In this document: positions 11,700-22,430 of the stretch, piece after piece | Numbering within the stretch: the first letter of the stretch is position 1 | How the letters are laid out: every line of letters begins with the position of its first letter | Source: Adenophora triphylla var. japonica | Lineage: Eukaryota > Streptophyta > Magnoliopsida > Asterales > Campanulaceae | Direction of reading: 5' to 3' | Assembly (NCBI GenBank): GCA_022495995.1 | Contig: JAFEMH010000984.1 | Coordinates: 434,001-498,000 of the forward strand | DNA: 64,000 bases | The notes under the pieces: generated by a model | Databases searched by the model: none | The model's input: only the letters and a program-made list of their open reading frames with translations | What the model was told of the DNA's origin: nothing | Program-made: the position numbers and the translations under genes

Positions 11700-12065
11700 A
11701 TGTTGCTAAAGTATGGCCTTAGTAGTAGAATCGGCTACAATTTCTGCTTGGAACTCTTCCAATCAAAACTGCACCTCTAATAAGCACAAACACAAATCCT
11801 AATTGCGATTTTAAAATAACTTTGTTAGTTTGGAAGCTAGCACCTATGTAACCCTTACAACAAGATTAACTTCCAATCTTTCAAATCCCAAGAACGTATC
11901 CTTAGTTCTTCTTAAGTACTTAAGGATCATCTTGACTCGCCATCCAATGGTTCTCATCACAGATCAGTATTGGTATCGACTCATCATGCTCAAAGCATAT
12001 GAGACGTTGGGTCTAGTACAAATTATGGCATACATGACAGATCCAAATACCGAAGCATATGGAAC
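11700..12065 (-). pseudogene. Copia RNase H remnant
   Basis: The minus strand encodes PYASVFGSVMYAIICTRP then NVSYALSMMSRYQY, the conserved stretch linking RT to RNase H. Further left come WKSSKQ and, after a frameshift, EIVADSTTKA, matching the usual WKSSKQ-T-VADSTTEAEY block. A stop follows RYQY. No intact catalytic set remains. Confidence 0.75.
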
Positions 12066-12177
12066 TTCATTCATTCCCTTTTGCTCATCAATTGTCATAA
12101 GACAATGAGTATTGCTTAAGAGAAAATACCATGACCCATTGACAAGCCACTTTTCTTAGACTCTTCTAAGAACCTTG

Positions 12178-12489
12178 TCAATGTGAACACTTTGACTCAA
12201 ACCAATTTATCCTTCTAGATCTATCTCTATAGATCTTGATGCCAAGGATGTAAGCGGCTTTACCCATATCTTTCATTGAGAAACCTTTCCTTGACCAAGA
12301 CTTAACAATCTTAAGTGTCGGAACTTGTTTTTCAAATGAGTAAGATATTATTGTAATAAACAATAGAAATAATACCATGCTCCCACTGAATTTCATGCAT
12401 ACACAAGGTTCATCTTTGTACTTGATAAAGTCAAACTCTTTGACCAATTCATCAAAACAAAGATTCCAATTCCTTGAAGCTTGCTTCAA
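12178..12489 (-). pseudogene. Copia reverse transcriptase remnant
   Basis: The readable stretch includes LKQASR-like MKQASRNWNLCFDELVKEF, KYKDEPCVCMKFSGS, FSMKDMGKAAYILGIKIYRD and RSRR. The catalytic YVDD region is replaced by frameshifted sequence, so RT is inactive. Upstream RT (12.5-13.0 kb) can only be traced in pieces. Confidence 0.8.
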
Positions 12490-13031
12490 TCCATCTCATG
12501 GATCCTTGCAACATGCATACTTTATTAGAGTTTCTTGGATCGACAAACTATTCGGGTTGTGTACTTTACACATCCTTGATAATCTTTCCATTTAAAGAAA
12601 GTCGTTTGACATCCATTTGTCATATCACATAGTCACAATATGCGATTATGGCAATTGAAATTCTAATGTACATCGACATTGTAACTGGCGGAAAAAGTTC
12701 AACATAGTCAATACTATGAATTAACCTAAGTCCTTTTGCTACAATCCTTAGTCATGAAAGTATACACCTTCACATCCATGTTGGTCTTTGAAGACCTACT
12801 TGCACCCTTTAGTTTTTACACTTTTAGGTAGCCCAATCAAGTTTCAATTAAACTTGATTGTTAAACATGGATTGTAACTTGGATTCCATGGTTCCTAACC
12901 ATTTATCCAAATTAGGAGAGGACATCGCTTCTTGATAGCAAGTAGGATCGTCATTCTCAATGACTTCCACTTCATCACTTTCCGCAACGAGAAATCACTA
13001 TTTCTTGAGTTCGGATCGTAACCTATCCAAT

Positions 13032-13870
13032 CTACGATGGACTTGTGCATCTTGAACCGGTTTCACAACTCCTTTGTGAACTTGGTTCTGTCTCTACTCT
13101 TGGTTCCATATTATTTTCGGATTCTTGAACTTCTTTTAATTTTACTCCCACTAGATTCTTTATTGAGAAACTATTTCTCAAGAAACAAATCGCGTAGAGC
13201 AACAAACATTTTGTTCTCTTTGTGATTGTAAAATCAATATCCGAAAATAACCTTGTCAGATTTGGTGCTAACTTATAAGAGACAAGTCTCTTTACATAAG
13301 ATTCGCAACCCCAAATCTTCATGAAAGACAAACTAAGTTTTCTTCCATGCCACATCTCATGTGGGGCCTTAGGAACCGATTTAGTAGGGACTCGATTCAG
13401 TGTAACCGCATTATTTCTAATGCATATCCTCAAAAGGAAATAGGAAATAGGAAAGTCTGATTGACACATCATCGAACGAACCATGTCCTACAAGGTTCAA
13501 TTCCTCCTTTCAGACACACCATACAATGTGGTGTTCCGGTTCGAGTCAACTTTGAAACGATTTCATAGTTTTGAGATGATTGTCAAACTCTTGGCTCAAA
13601 TATTCATTACCTCGATCTAATCGAAGTACTTAACAGTTTTACCAAGTTGTTTTGTACTTCATTTTTGAAATGTTCAAAACATCTCAAACGATTCACCTTC
13701 GGACTTCATCAGATAGACATAGTCATATCTAGATAAGTCTTTAGTGAAATATGATGAAATACCGAAGTCTTCCCCTAGCAATGCTACTTAATAGTCCACA
13801 TACATCTCATGTATAATGACCAATAAGTCACTAGTCCTCCCACTACTTTAGTGTAGGGTGGTTTGGTCGA
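13032..13870 (-). pseudogene. Copia integrase remnant
   Basis: The core remnant (about 13.87-13.68 kb) reads DLLVIIHEMY, then TKDLSRYDYVYLMKSEGESF, matching the copia catalytic core. The following part (13032-13484) reads MVRSMM, NNAVTLNRVPTKSVPKAP, HEMWHGRKLSLSF and KIWGCESYVKRL, the usual C-terminal half of the core. Stops separate the blocks and the DDE triad is incomplete. Confidence 0.8.
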
Positions 13871-13936
13871 TAATCCCAATAAATAAGATCCACATTCCTC
13901 AAATGATTCATGGTCATATGAGTCTAAAAGTCCATG

Positions 13937-14430
13937 TTAATGGAGTTTAGATATATGTTTCTTATTTATTTGACCAAGCCGGCAATGCCATATAAACGCT
14001 TTGTTCATATTGTTTGGTTTAGATTTCCCATTTATATCATAGATATCTTCAATATTATTTTGTTTCTCATCATCAAGGATATGAAGACCATTTAATGACA
14101 TATGCATTACAATAAGACATATTATTAAATAAATATAAAACTTCTTATTGAAAATAAGAAAATTATATCCTTCATCATCCATTTAAGAAACAGAAATAAT
14201 ACTCCTACTCAAATCTGGAACGTAGTCATACTTGTTCAAAACAAGTACTACTTCACAAGGTAAAGTGACTTCATAAGTCCCTTATGGCTAATGTTGCAAC
14301 TTTGCTCCATTCCCATGCATAGGTTTAATTTACCTTATTTGAGTAGCTTTCTATTCTTTGTTCCTTGCACATTTAAACAAATGTGGGATCCGATCCGGTA
14401 TCATATACCCAAGAACAAGAAGTCGAAGGG
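13937..14430 (-). pseudogene. Copia protease and pre-integrase remnant
   Basis: Near 14.39 kb the minus strand gives WVYDTGS, the aspartic protease active-site motif, followed by a stop. At 14.2-13.94 kb it gives YVPDLSRSIISVS, then FIWHCRLGQINKKHISKLH, the pre-integrase histidine block. The region is frameshifted. Confidence 0.75.
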
Positions 14431-14514
14431 AAAATATCTATCATATAGATATTTGAAGTAGTAGCAATCATATTGCCCTTCTTCACCTTTTAGGCCTTCC
14501 TAATAAGCCTTGCA

Positions 14515-14580
14515 ACTTTGCTTCCAATGACAATCTTATTGCAATGATAGCAAACTGCATCCTTTTGAGACACTTTGGGT
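14515..14580 (-). pseudogene. Copia gag zinc-knuckle remnant
   Basis: KDAVCYHCNKIVIG keeps the first CxxC of a CCHC knuckle. The G-H and last C are lost. No gag ORF longer than about 80 codons remains between here and the PBS. Confidence 0.55.
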
Positions 14581-15227
14581 TTATCCTTTTCGGCTTTGAC
14601 AACTTTTGTCCTAGGTTTAGCAACTTTTGCTTTACCTACTTTTCCTTCCTTTGTGAACCCTTTCTTGTGTTAACCATTAACACAATTTGCGGATTGCTCC
14701 TTCTTTCATCATATGAATTAAGAGCTTTCACCACAACATATATCTTTTGCCTAGCTTGCACTTGGAACATTTCCTTTTTGCGTTATGCTATAACAAAAAG
14801 AATAGTTATCATGTGCTCAAGGTTCTTCATAAGAGCCTTTAACCATGGTGGCAAATTCAAGGCAAGCAATATTGTCAGAATCATCAATATGTTTCTAATG
14901 TTGCTTCCTTATTTGCCCTTTGCAACATTTGCAATGGGTTTAGTAGGAACGGATTCGTCAAGAACGTACACATTTGCCTAAGAACAATTCTTGAGCGTCT
15001 GATCAAATCAGAGTAACTTGTACCGTTCTTTTCGAATTTTGTCCTTCATAAGGACGAATCGCAATTATCATTATGTAATGCTACTTCTACAACAAAATAT
15101 ACAAATCATATGAACACATATCAATATCAACACATTTATCATTTAAGAGCAAATAATGTATTTTACAAATATTCCCACTAAATCATACACCTTCTAATGC
15201 TAATAAGCATAATATGCATTTAATGGG

Positions 15228-15436
15228 CTAAGATCCAACTTTAATTTAATCTCAAGTACGCTATGGCGCACCGCTCAAGATTAAACTAATTAGGTAGAAA
15301 AACATCAATCATATCGTATATGACTCTTAGGACTAAGATCCATCTTTAATTTGATCTCAAGTACGCTATGGCGCACCGCTCAAGATCAAACTAATTAGGT
15401 AGAAAACATCAATCATATCATATATGACTCTTAGGA
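15228..15436. repeat. 105-bp tandem duplication with a covarying stem
   Basis: Two units (15228-15332 and 15333-15436) each hold CTCAAGTACGCTATGGCGC flanked by complementary 8-mers. Unit one has TTTAATCT (15245-15252) and AGATTAAA (15278-15285). Unit two has TTTGATCT (15350-15357) and AGATCAAA (15383-15390). The A-T pair of unit one is a G-C pair in unit two. It lies in the gag/leader region of the copia element. Confidence 0.85.
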
Positions 15437-16097
15437 TCTTTTATGAGATTTATTTAAGACATCATATGTCTAAGCATATTTTAATCTCATCTTATGCCTT
15501 GGGTCCAAAACCATTTTGATAACCCAATTAAGTTCATCCATTTTAAACGTATAGGAACCACCATTTCCTCATCTTGCTCGCAAACGGAATAGAATCAAAG
15601 CACCTTGCTATGGCAAGCCCACCCAAAACTATCCGAGTGGTCTCAAGTGTTTAAATCATGGATTGGCATAAAGAACTTAAAAGTTAAATGAAGGTTCTTT
15701 AAGGTAGATTATAAGCATATCAGGAAAGATAGTCATAATCATGCACCGAGGTAAGTTCCCGGGAAGATAGGTGAGCCACAAGGACTTCTTAAGTACCAAC
15801 TCTTCCTTTGACGTAACTCTCCTAGACATGCATAATTAGAAATCAACTACGATTAGACAACATAATCCCTACCTTTTATAAACAATCGCTTCCTTTTAAA
15901 TTTCGCGTATTTATGACTTGTTTCCATAAACAATCATAAGATCCAAAATTTACAATGTCTAAATCTAAACATATTAGGAAACTAAATATCATGTTTCAAC
16001 TAAACATCTAATTTAATAATTCTTAACAATTAAGAACAAATAATTCATGCATCGCAACAATTAATAAAACACATCTAAATTAATTAAGCATGCATAA

Positions 16098-16440
16098 ACA
16101 ATGAATCAATCTAGCATGGACTTATAAACTCAATTTTATAACATCCGTTTTCATATACATTGCAATAATTATTAAAATCACATTTTAATCAATTAATCAT
16201 GTATATCAATGAATCAATCTATCGCGGACTTATAAACTCAATTTTATAACATCCAGATTTTCATATGAACATATCAGATTGTAAACACAATCACAGAATA
16301 GCAGAAAAATTGATCAAACTGATTCTGCCCAGTTTTGGCTTATTATGTCGCGTGACAACATCAGCCGGAAGGCTTGATATGTCGCGCGACCTAACAGCCG
16401 GTTGCACTGAACTCCACATGGCTCAACATGTCGCGCGACA
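16098..16440 (-). repeat. Copia leader: duplication and CG palindromes
   Basis: A block starting CAATGAATCAATCTA occurs twice (about 16098-16147 and 16205-16255). Downstream are TGTCGCGTGACA (16346-16357), GTCGCGCGAC (16381-16390) and TGTCGCGCGACA (16429-16440). The last two are perfect palindromes and the first has one broken pair. They lie in the 5' leader near the PBS and share their core with motifs in this element's LTRs. Confidence 0.8.
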
Positions 16441-16663
16441 TAAGCGGCCAAGTAACAGGATTTCAGATTCGAACCAATACAGATTACATGTAATTAAATC
16501 ACGTAAAACATCCCTTTTACGTATTTAATTCAAGATATTTCAACGATTTTCACATTGTTTCACATAAACAATTAAAAATTCTATCGCATACAAAACATGC
16601 AATAAGCATATAAACAATTTATATCTTAAATCTAGCATGTTAATTCAAACTTAACCATACGAA

Positions 16664-16679
16664 CGGGGCTTTGATACCA
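16664..16679 (-). other. Primer binding site, initiator tRNA-Met type
   Basis: One base inside the 5' LTR the minus strand reads TGGTATCAAAGCCCCG. The TGGTATCA start is the usual complement of plant initiator tRNA-Met in copia elements. Confidence 0.85.
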
Positions 16680-16680
16680 C

Positions 16681-18036
16681 TGTTGGGTTTTACGGGTCCA
16701 TGCGCAGCGGAATTAAGCATTAAAACATAAAACCCAATAAGCCCTAGGATCCGTTCTATACAATTAATTTGAATACCTATGAGATAGAATTAAACCAACC
16801 TTGAAACGCTTTCCGGTCTTGAGCTATCGAACGATTTGATTATGTGATATTGAATCACAAACTTCGTTCTTCAACTTGCTTGAACTCTAGGCCTTGATCG
16901 ATGAACGAGCGAAGACCCTCTTTCGGTATCCACACCTTTGAATGAATCCAAGAACAACTTCTTGATGATTGCTAGATCTAAACCTTGAAGAATATTGAGA
17001 GTATTTAATTATGAATTTTGCTTGAAAAATTTCGGGCGACCTTTTAGGTCTCGACGTAACCCTTGTATTTATACTACAATAGTAGGAATACCTCTCCTAA
17101 TCGTATTAGGAGAGACAGGCTGTCAAACCGCGTACTGGCCTATTATGTCGCGCGGTATATTAAGCCATTGGCTTAATATGTCGCGCGGTATATATAGCCG
17201 ATACGAAACTCTCAACTATTCTTCCTCCGGTTTAACCAATTCATTCTAGTTGTGTGTGACCCAATAGGATTACATTATGTTGGCAATGAGTTCGATCATA
17301 TCGAACCTCATAAGACATAAGCGGACTCTAGCAAGCCATTATGTCTACCCAAATAATGCAACGTAAGAGTTCACGTTTCCAATGGTGTACTTCCATTTAT
17401 CCCTTTGTCTCACGATGTTATATTTGAACACAAGTCATGGTCCTTGTCAACTTGTTATTGTTCAATGCTTTCTCGATTCTTGAGTATAATGATAATTCCA
17501 ATCATATTGGGGTACGGCCATACACTTTCATCATTATCACTCATCGAGGGGCCCAAGCATAACATCTCTCTTCCGAGGGACAAATTCCTTCTTGACTTAT
17601 CATCCTTCCCATCATGAATCCGATCATGCCAATGATAGTCTTTATAGATATCGTGTTAAGATATCGTTTGACTAAAATCAAACATGACTTTCATCATATG
17701 TAAGGTTACGATAATCTTAGGTCTAGGAAATAAATGAAGTAACCGTATGAGATTTAAGTATGACATTTGACCATGACATAAATCTCATGCGGGTCATGTC
17801 CAGTCACTTGTTCTCTAATAAGTACCCATAATTTCAATGTGCATCTCTTATGCATATAATCATCACATGATTATCCATTGACAATTATACTAATTATTCT
17901 CTTAATAATCAGGGACGGAGATTATTACAATAAATATGCAAACTATATAATAATCAAATAATAAACATAAACGATAAAGATGATACATAACGGTTTTCAG
18001 TTAAACATAACTAAAGCCTAGGGCATTACACCAACA
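16681..18036 (-). repeat. 5' LTR of copia element 9999-18036
   Basis: This 1356-bp LTR nearly matches the 3' LTR. It carries a perfect 23-bp inverted repeat at 17157-17179 (arms ATATTAAGCCA/TGGCTTAATAT) between two TGTCGCGCGG motifs. The left LTR copy of this repeat has two mismatches. Confidence 0.93.
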
Positions 18037-18599
18037 CTGGGTATTACTCTTTTTGCACTATATATTTTTTTCTTCTTTTTTTTTGATTGAAGCGCTTGAG
18101 GGCAAAGGCAAGCTCCTAGGTTGTTATTAACATGGAGTCAATCTTTCGAAGCTGAGTGGCCTTTTGTTGTTCCTTGATATTGCCGCCGTCGTTGACTTTG
18201 GTCAAGGTGAAGGTGAGGACATGATTTGGGAGGCGTATGGCTTGATGAAGACTTTTGTGAGGTAAGGAAAGTATATGGCTTGATAGAGGCCTTTTGTGGG
18301 GTCAGGAGAGTGTATGGGGAAGACACTTAGTTGACTTTCTCACACCGATTAATCGGAACGTTAATTATTTCAAGAGATTATTTGTTGAGCAATGCAAGTG
18401 ATCATATAAAATAAAACCTTTTCATTAAATGTAATGTAGGTGTGCAAATAATGCCTTAAGTCTAGCAAGAAAAGAAAAAGACTCTTTTATAGAAGATTTA
18501 AGATTAATTACAATGTTCGAGGAGGACTTGATTGAAAGAGGAAAGTACTAGAACCTACGAAAGTTGACTGAGAGACTATCTTGCTTAAGGATAGGTAAC

Positions 18600-19490
18600 C
18601 CCTAGCCTAGCTACTCTTCGCTGGTTGAACTGCCAGGACACTTGAGCTTTCCATTTTCTGTTAACTTCTGGATCCCATACCGCAGACTGAGGTAGTGATC
18701 AGTTACGTGCCCATGATACTGGTGGAAGTGGGGGAATTTGAGGCCATGGAGCAGCTGGAGCAAGTACAAGTTGTCCAAAGAAATGGGTCGGAAAAGTCAC
18801 GGGGACGAAACTTGTTGACTGAGCATATTGATGGAAGGAAGTGAACCTGGGAGGACTTTGAGGGGTATTGGGACCTGTTTGGGAGGATTCAGCGCTGCGC
18901 TGGTTGTATTGAGTGAAAGGGGTAGTACTGGCTGGTTGTCTCTTCGGGCCTTTCTCAAACTTTGAACAAGTTGTCCTGTCAACTTCTCTCACTTCGGGCA
19001 CTTGGATTTTGCACGGCTGAATCACTTCTTTGCCTGGTTCGACATCCTGGGTTGCCCCATGGGGGTCAATGGGGACTCTCGAGTTAATGGAACTCACAAC
19101 AGGACTTTTATCAGCAGAGGGAACCACAGTAGCAGACTGGTGAAACTGACAGGTGGATTCACTAAGTCCGGTAGATGACAACTGAAAACTTGAGGCATCC
19201 GGATTTTCTTTTAGCAACTCATGATTGCATTCAGGCGGGTATAGAGGCTTCAGAAATTAGCCACATGGCTCAAACTCATTATGTGAAGCTGGAGCATAAA
19301 CTGGCAGGTATTGCTGAAACTGAGGAACAGGTGTGATGAAACCTAGTCCGTTCTGAGGAGCTGAGGGCGATGGAGCCCTGATGGCCTGGGATGTTGGAAA
19401 GGACTGAAGAGGAGTAGTCCTTGGTAAGGGATCATATGCCAGATTAGCCTCAGATTGTGTCCTGGTGGAATTGCCCAAAGAAGCCACCCG
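18600..19490 (-). pseudogene. Tat/Ogre-like gag (Pro/Gln-rich) with altered zinc-knuckle region
   Basis: Minus-strand ORFs at 19257-19487 and 18699-19217 are joined by the same frame except for one stop. They are rich in Pro, Gln and Ser (QSPPRFTSFHQYAQS, APAAPWPQIPPLPP). Further left, after a stop, comes YHGHVTDHYLSLRYGIQKL, then TENGKLKCPG. This resembles the C-terminal gag domain of Tat-like elements, where a CCHC knuckle is usual; here the cysteines are replaced by Y/H. The nucleocapsid function may be lost or changed. No protease follows. Confidence 0.55.
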
Positions 19491-19865
19491 GCCAGGATCC
19501 AGGGAGGATCAAGCCGTACGCCTGGATCAAGCAATTTTCCAGGTTCCAATATTTTTCATTTGCAGGTTGTTTCCCGAACATTTTGGCACCTTTTCAGCTC
19601 CAGAAAGCTTCCTGTTCAGTATTCAGAATGTGCACAATCCCAAAAACCAAAATGTATGAAAAAAACATGAGAAAATAAGGCAAGCATGAAAGGCGGAAGG
19701 CTAACCCACTCAAAAAGATTTTTTTTTTCAAAAGGATACCGGTACGTGGCATTGTTAGACCATATTTTATCCCAGACTCGGGTGAGGAGGCGATAACGGG
19801 AAGTTTAATGGTTTCCACTTATATACCAAGTATCATTTTTTTATTAAAAATAAAAGCTTTTTTTT

Positions 19866-19887
19866 GTTATCCCCAGCGGAGCCGCCA
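19866..19887 (-). other. Primer binding site of the non-autonomous Tat-like element
   Basis: The minus strand reads TGGCGGCTCCGCTGGGGATA, 3 bases inside LTR B. It is one base different from the PBS of the plus-strand Tat element (TGGCGACTCCGCTGGGGA). Tat/Ogre elements are reported to use tRNA-Arg; I could not verify the tRNA here. Confidence 0.8.
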
Positions 19888-19890
19888 AAC

Positions 19891-21671
19891 TGTGAATGTG
19901 GTGCCCAAGATTGCGGCGGTATTTTTTTGTGTTGAACCTCTTTATCGTGTAAGGGGTCACCGCCTCACATCGGTTTGAAGACATCCGGTTTAAATTGAAA
20001 AACGGAGTCGCCACGCCATTTTGATTTCCTCAAAACTTTGAAAAAAAGGATTAGGGTCCGGAGGTTAAGTTACCCCTTGGGAAGAACGTTTGGCGTTCAC
20101 CCAAGGAGCCTTGCCGAAGCAAGACTTCCAAGATCCAACTTTCGTGCTTGCCTTTGTGCTTTCTTGTGTGGGATGTGATTTGATAAAAAAGGGGGGGGGG
20201 GAATGTGCCAAGTAGTCTTCCGGACGTATAAACCATGAGTTGGTTATCGCTCGGGATTCCTTGGATTTTGATATGTTTTGGGACTTTGATCCCGTGCTCA
20301 TCTTGGACTTACGATCATCATTAAGTGACCTTTGTTCATATGTGATCAGAATAGGGACGCCTCTTTTTATAGTCCAAGAATGAGACTCTTTAGAAAGGAA
20401 GGACCTTTGCCCATCAATCCTACATCTTGAGACGATTTGAGCTTGATAGGGACATTTGTGCTATTCTCAAGTGATGATCGGAGATGTAGGGGATCAAGTT
20501 CATCCATTTCTAAAGGGTTATCCGACTATGGCATCTTTTATATGGAGGAAATGATGTAAAGATATGACCTTTACACCGCTACGCCCCAAGAGATGCTTCA
20601 AGTACCAAAGGGACTAAGGGGAGGGGTTTAAAGATTGGATCTTTATACTCATCCTATACCTTTTTGTGCCTTAAGAAGGTCACTAGGCAATTCTTGGAGA
20701 GTGATCCAACCATGAGGGACATGGGGAATGCATTTTTAAAGTAAAGATGACATTTTTATGCAAGCATGTGTAAGGAACACTATGAAAGCTAAGACTAGGA
20801 ATGAAAAGAGAGGACCTTTATGGCTTTCCTATATCCTTTAAGAACCATTTAGATGGACAATCCTTGGAAGCAAGGTCTATGGGAAGGGGATGACATTTAT
20901 GTAAATAAAAATGACATTTTTAATGTAAAGATGACATTTTTATATGAAAAAGATGACATTTTCACATCATCAAGTGAGAGATCCACCCTAGAACAAGCCA
21001 TTTGTGGTCTTATTGTTCATCATTGGGATGGATTCTCCATGAATCCTATGTGATAGGGGAATGGGGGGTATTATGATCTACATAGTAAAGACTTGATCTT
21101 TATGTCAATAAATCACATATAAAGCAATTAAATAGCAATATAAATGGCAAGGAGCAATATAACAAGAATAACAAGTATATTTCAAAGAGGAAAGGAGGAG
21201 AGGTTACCAATGGTGGTGTTCCTCTATCTCTCTTGAAGCTTTCCTAAGGAAGGAGTAACTTTGGAGGGATTTTGGAGAGGAGGGAGGTGATTTTGAGAGG
21301 TTTCAGCTTTCTGGAAACTCGTGGTTCTATTTTGGCAGAGTAACAGTGCAAAAATTGTCTTTCAAAATGAATAGAGGAGACCTCTATTAATAGGCAGATT
21401 TGTGCTTCCTAATGAAGCTGTGCGACATTAACCACTTGCTAATGAAGCCGTGCGGTCTTATCCTTTAATGACTCATCCTGTTTCTAGAATCATGCAAGGT
21501 GGCATTCTAGAAGCTCTTTCCAACGAGGGACTACGTGGAATTTTAATTAGCAAGTCCTTCACCCCTTGGAAGGTTTGGGAAAGTTCCCAAATTGCCCCTG
21601 AACTTTAGGAAAGTACGGGGAATTGCCGGGAAACTTAACCGGAAGGCATGAGCCAGATTTGGGTACTTACA
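19891..21671 (-). repeat. 5' LTR of the non-autonomous Tat-like element (LTR B)
   Basis: This 1781-bp LTR has the same family ends as LTRs A and C. It has a PBS-like GTGGCGACTCCG in U5 (20003-20014, minus). Paired motifs with core GAAGC(C/T)GTGCG lie near 21414-21450. The TATA region reads CTATTAATAGG, so TATAAATA has mutated. Confidence 0.88.
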
Positions 21672-22245
21672 TCCTCGCGGGACAACCCTTCTGTAAATTC
21701 TGCAGAATTTCTGCACAAAAAATCAATCTAGCCCCGACTTGTCGAAACAAGTCTCGAAACCTCCAAATATGTTCCTCATACACAGTACATATGCCAAAGC
21801 CTTCTCTAATATATGCCCAAAAATTGACCAAAGATGGCCATTACATTACTCGTGGATATCACCATGGAAGTCGAGAAAGCTAAAACTAACTACTTATTAG
21901 GTTAGTAAATAAGGAAAAATTGCTGTTGTTGTGCAACTTACATGCTAACAGGTACCAAGAAAAAAAAAGATGTTTTGGGCCAACCCGACCTATATTTACA
22001 GATTCTAGACAATCTCCAAGATATGGGGAAGTAGGGGAGGCCTATGCTATCATATCTCCCGAGCTACCGACACCGCCATTGATGGATAAAATCCCACGTG
22101 TAATAAAACCTTGCAAATATACAAGTACCGAAATAGCAATGTATAAAAGTAAGGCTAAAGGCTAAAGGCCAAGGCCATAGGCCAAGGCCAAGGCCAAGGT
22201 CCATGACCAAGGACTAAGGCAAAGTCATGAGTAATACAAATTTTC
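21672..22245 (+). mobile_element. Right part of the interrupted older Tat-like copy
   Basis: Sequence resumes the older element: CAATCTAGCCCCGACTTG, then AACAAGTCTCGAAA, then a GTCGAGAAAG block. All match the intact Tat element at about 45830-46000 in order. It ends in a short (AAGGCC)n-like stretch at about 22149-22225. No ORF is supported. Confidence 0.65.
22149..22225. repeat. (AAGGCC)n-like simple repeat
   Basis: Irregular AAGGCC/AAGGCT units with occasional CAT or AGGT changes, at the right edge of the older Tat-like copy. Confidence 0.8.
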
Positions 22246-22430
22246 TGGATATCAAATTAAAAAGATTTTGGATATCACTTTCAAAGAGTTCTGGATATCT
22301 AGAACATTTAATATTGATATCCAGAAGCCTTTTGAAAGGCTTCTGGATATCCTTTCAAAAGGTTCTGGATATCCTTTCAAAAGGTTCTGGATATCCAGAA
22401 CATTGAATGTTGATATCCAGAATTTTAGAA
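22246..22430. repeat. Palindrome array, GGATATC core
   Basis: Eight copies of a GATATC-centred motif lie within 185 bp. Full or near-full versions are TTCTGGATATCCAGAA-type palindromes, and others keep one arm (TTCTGGATATC or GATATCCAGAA). Spacers include AAAAGG and CTTTC. The stretch also translates into an open frame with repeated WIS/FW words, which is an artefact of the repeat. It lies where the 3' repeat array would be in the older Tat copy, or at the edge of the next gypsy LTR. Confidence 0.85.

Larger units (their letters stand above)
9999..18036 (-). mobile_element. Ty1/copia retrotransposon, complete ends, degenerate coding region
   Basis: The element is 8038 bp. LTRs are 9999-11353 and 16681-18036, ends TGTTGG/CCAACA, flanked by perfect CTGGG target duplications (9994-9998 and 18037-18041). 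The initiator-tRNA-Met-like PBS and purine-rich PPT both place transcription on the minus strand. Remnants follow the copia order: zinc knuckle (14.55 kb), protease (14.4), pre-integrase (14.1), integrase (13.9-13.0), RT (12.5-12.2) and RNase H (12.06-11.7). Every domain is broken by stops and indels, yet the LTRs are almost identical. That suggests a non-autonomous family member mobilised by another element's proteins. Confidence 0.92.
1173..21671 (-). mobile_element. Non-autonomous Tat-like gypsy element carrying a plant-mobile-domain gene
   Basis: Two related LTRs (1173-3065 and 19891-21671), both starting TGTGAATG and ending GGGTACTTACA on the plus strand, bound this element. The PBS inside the right LTR shows transcription on the minus strand. 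Without the nested copia, the internal region is about 8.8 kb. In element order it holds a gag-like ORF (about 19.49-18.6 kb), a noncoding middle, an intron-containing plant-mobile-domain gene in antisense (5049-7669), two tandem-repeat arrays and three hairpin modules near the 3' LTR. I find no protease, RT, RNase H or integrase, so it probably depended on proteins from a relative. The flanking 5-mers CCCGC and TCCTC match at 3 of 5 positions. Joining the flanks restores a palindrome in the older Tat copy. Confidence 0.7.
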
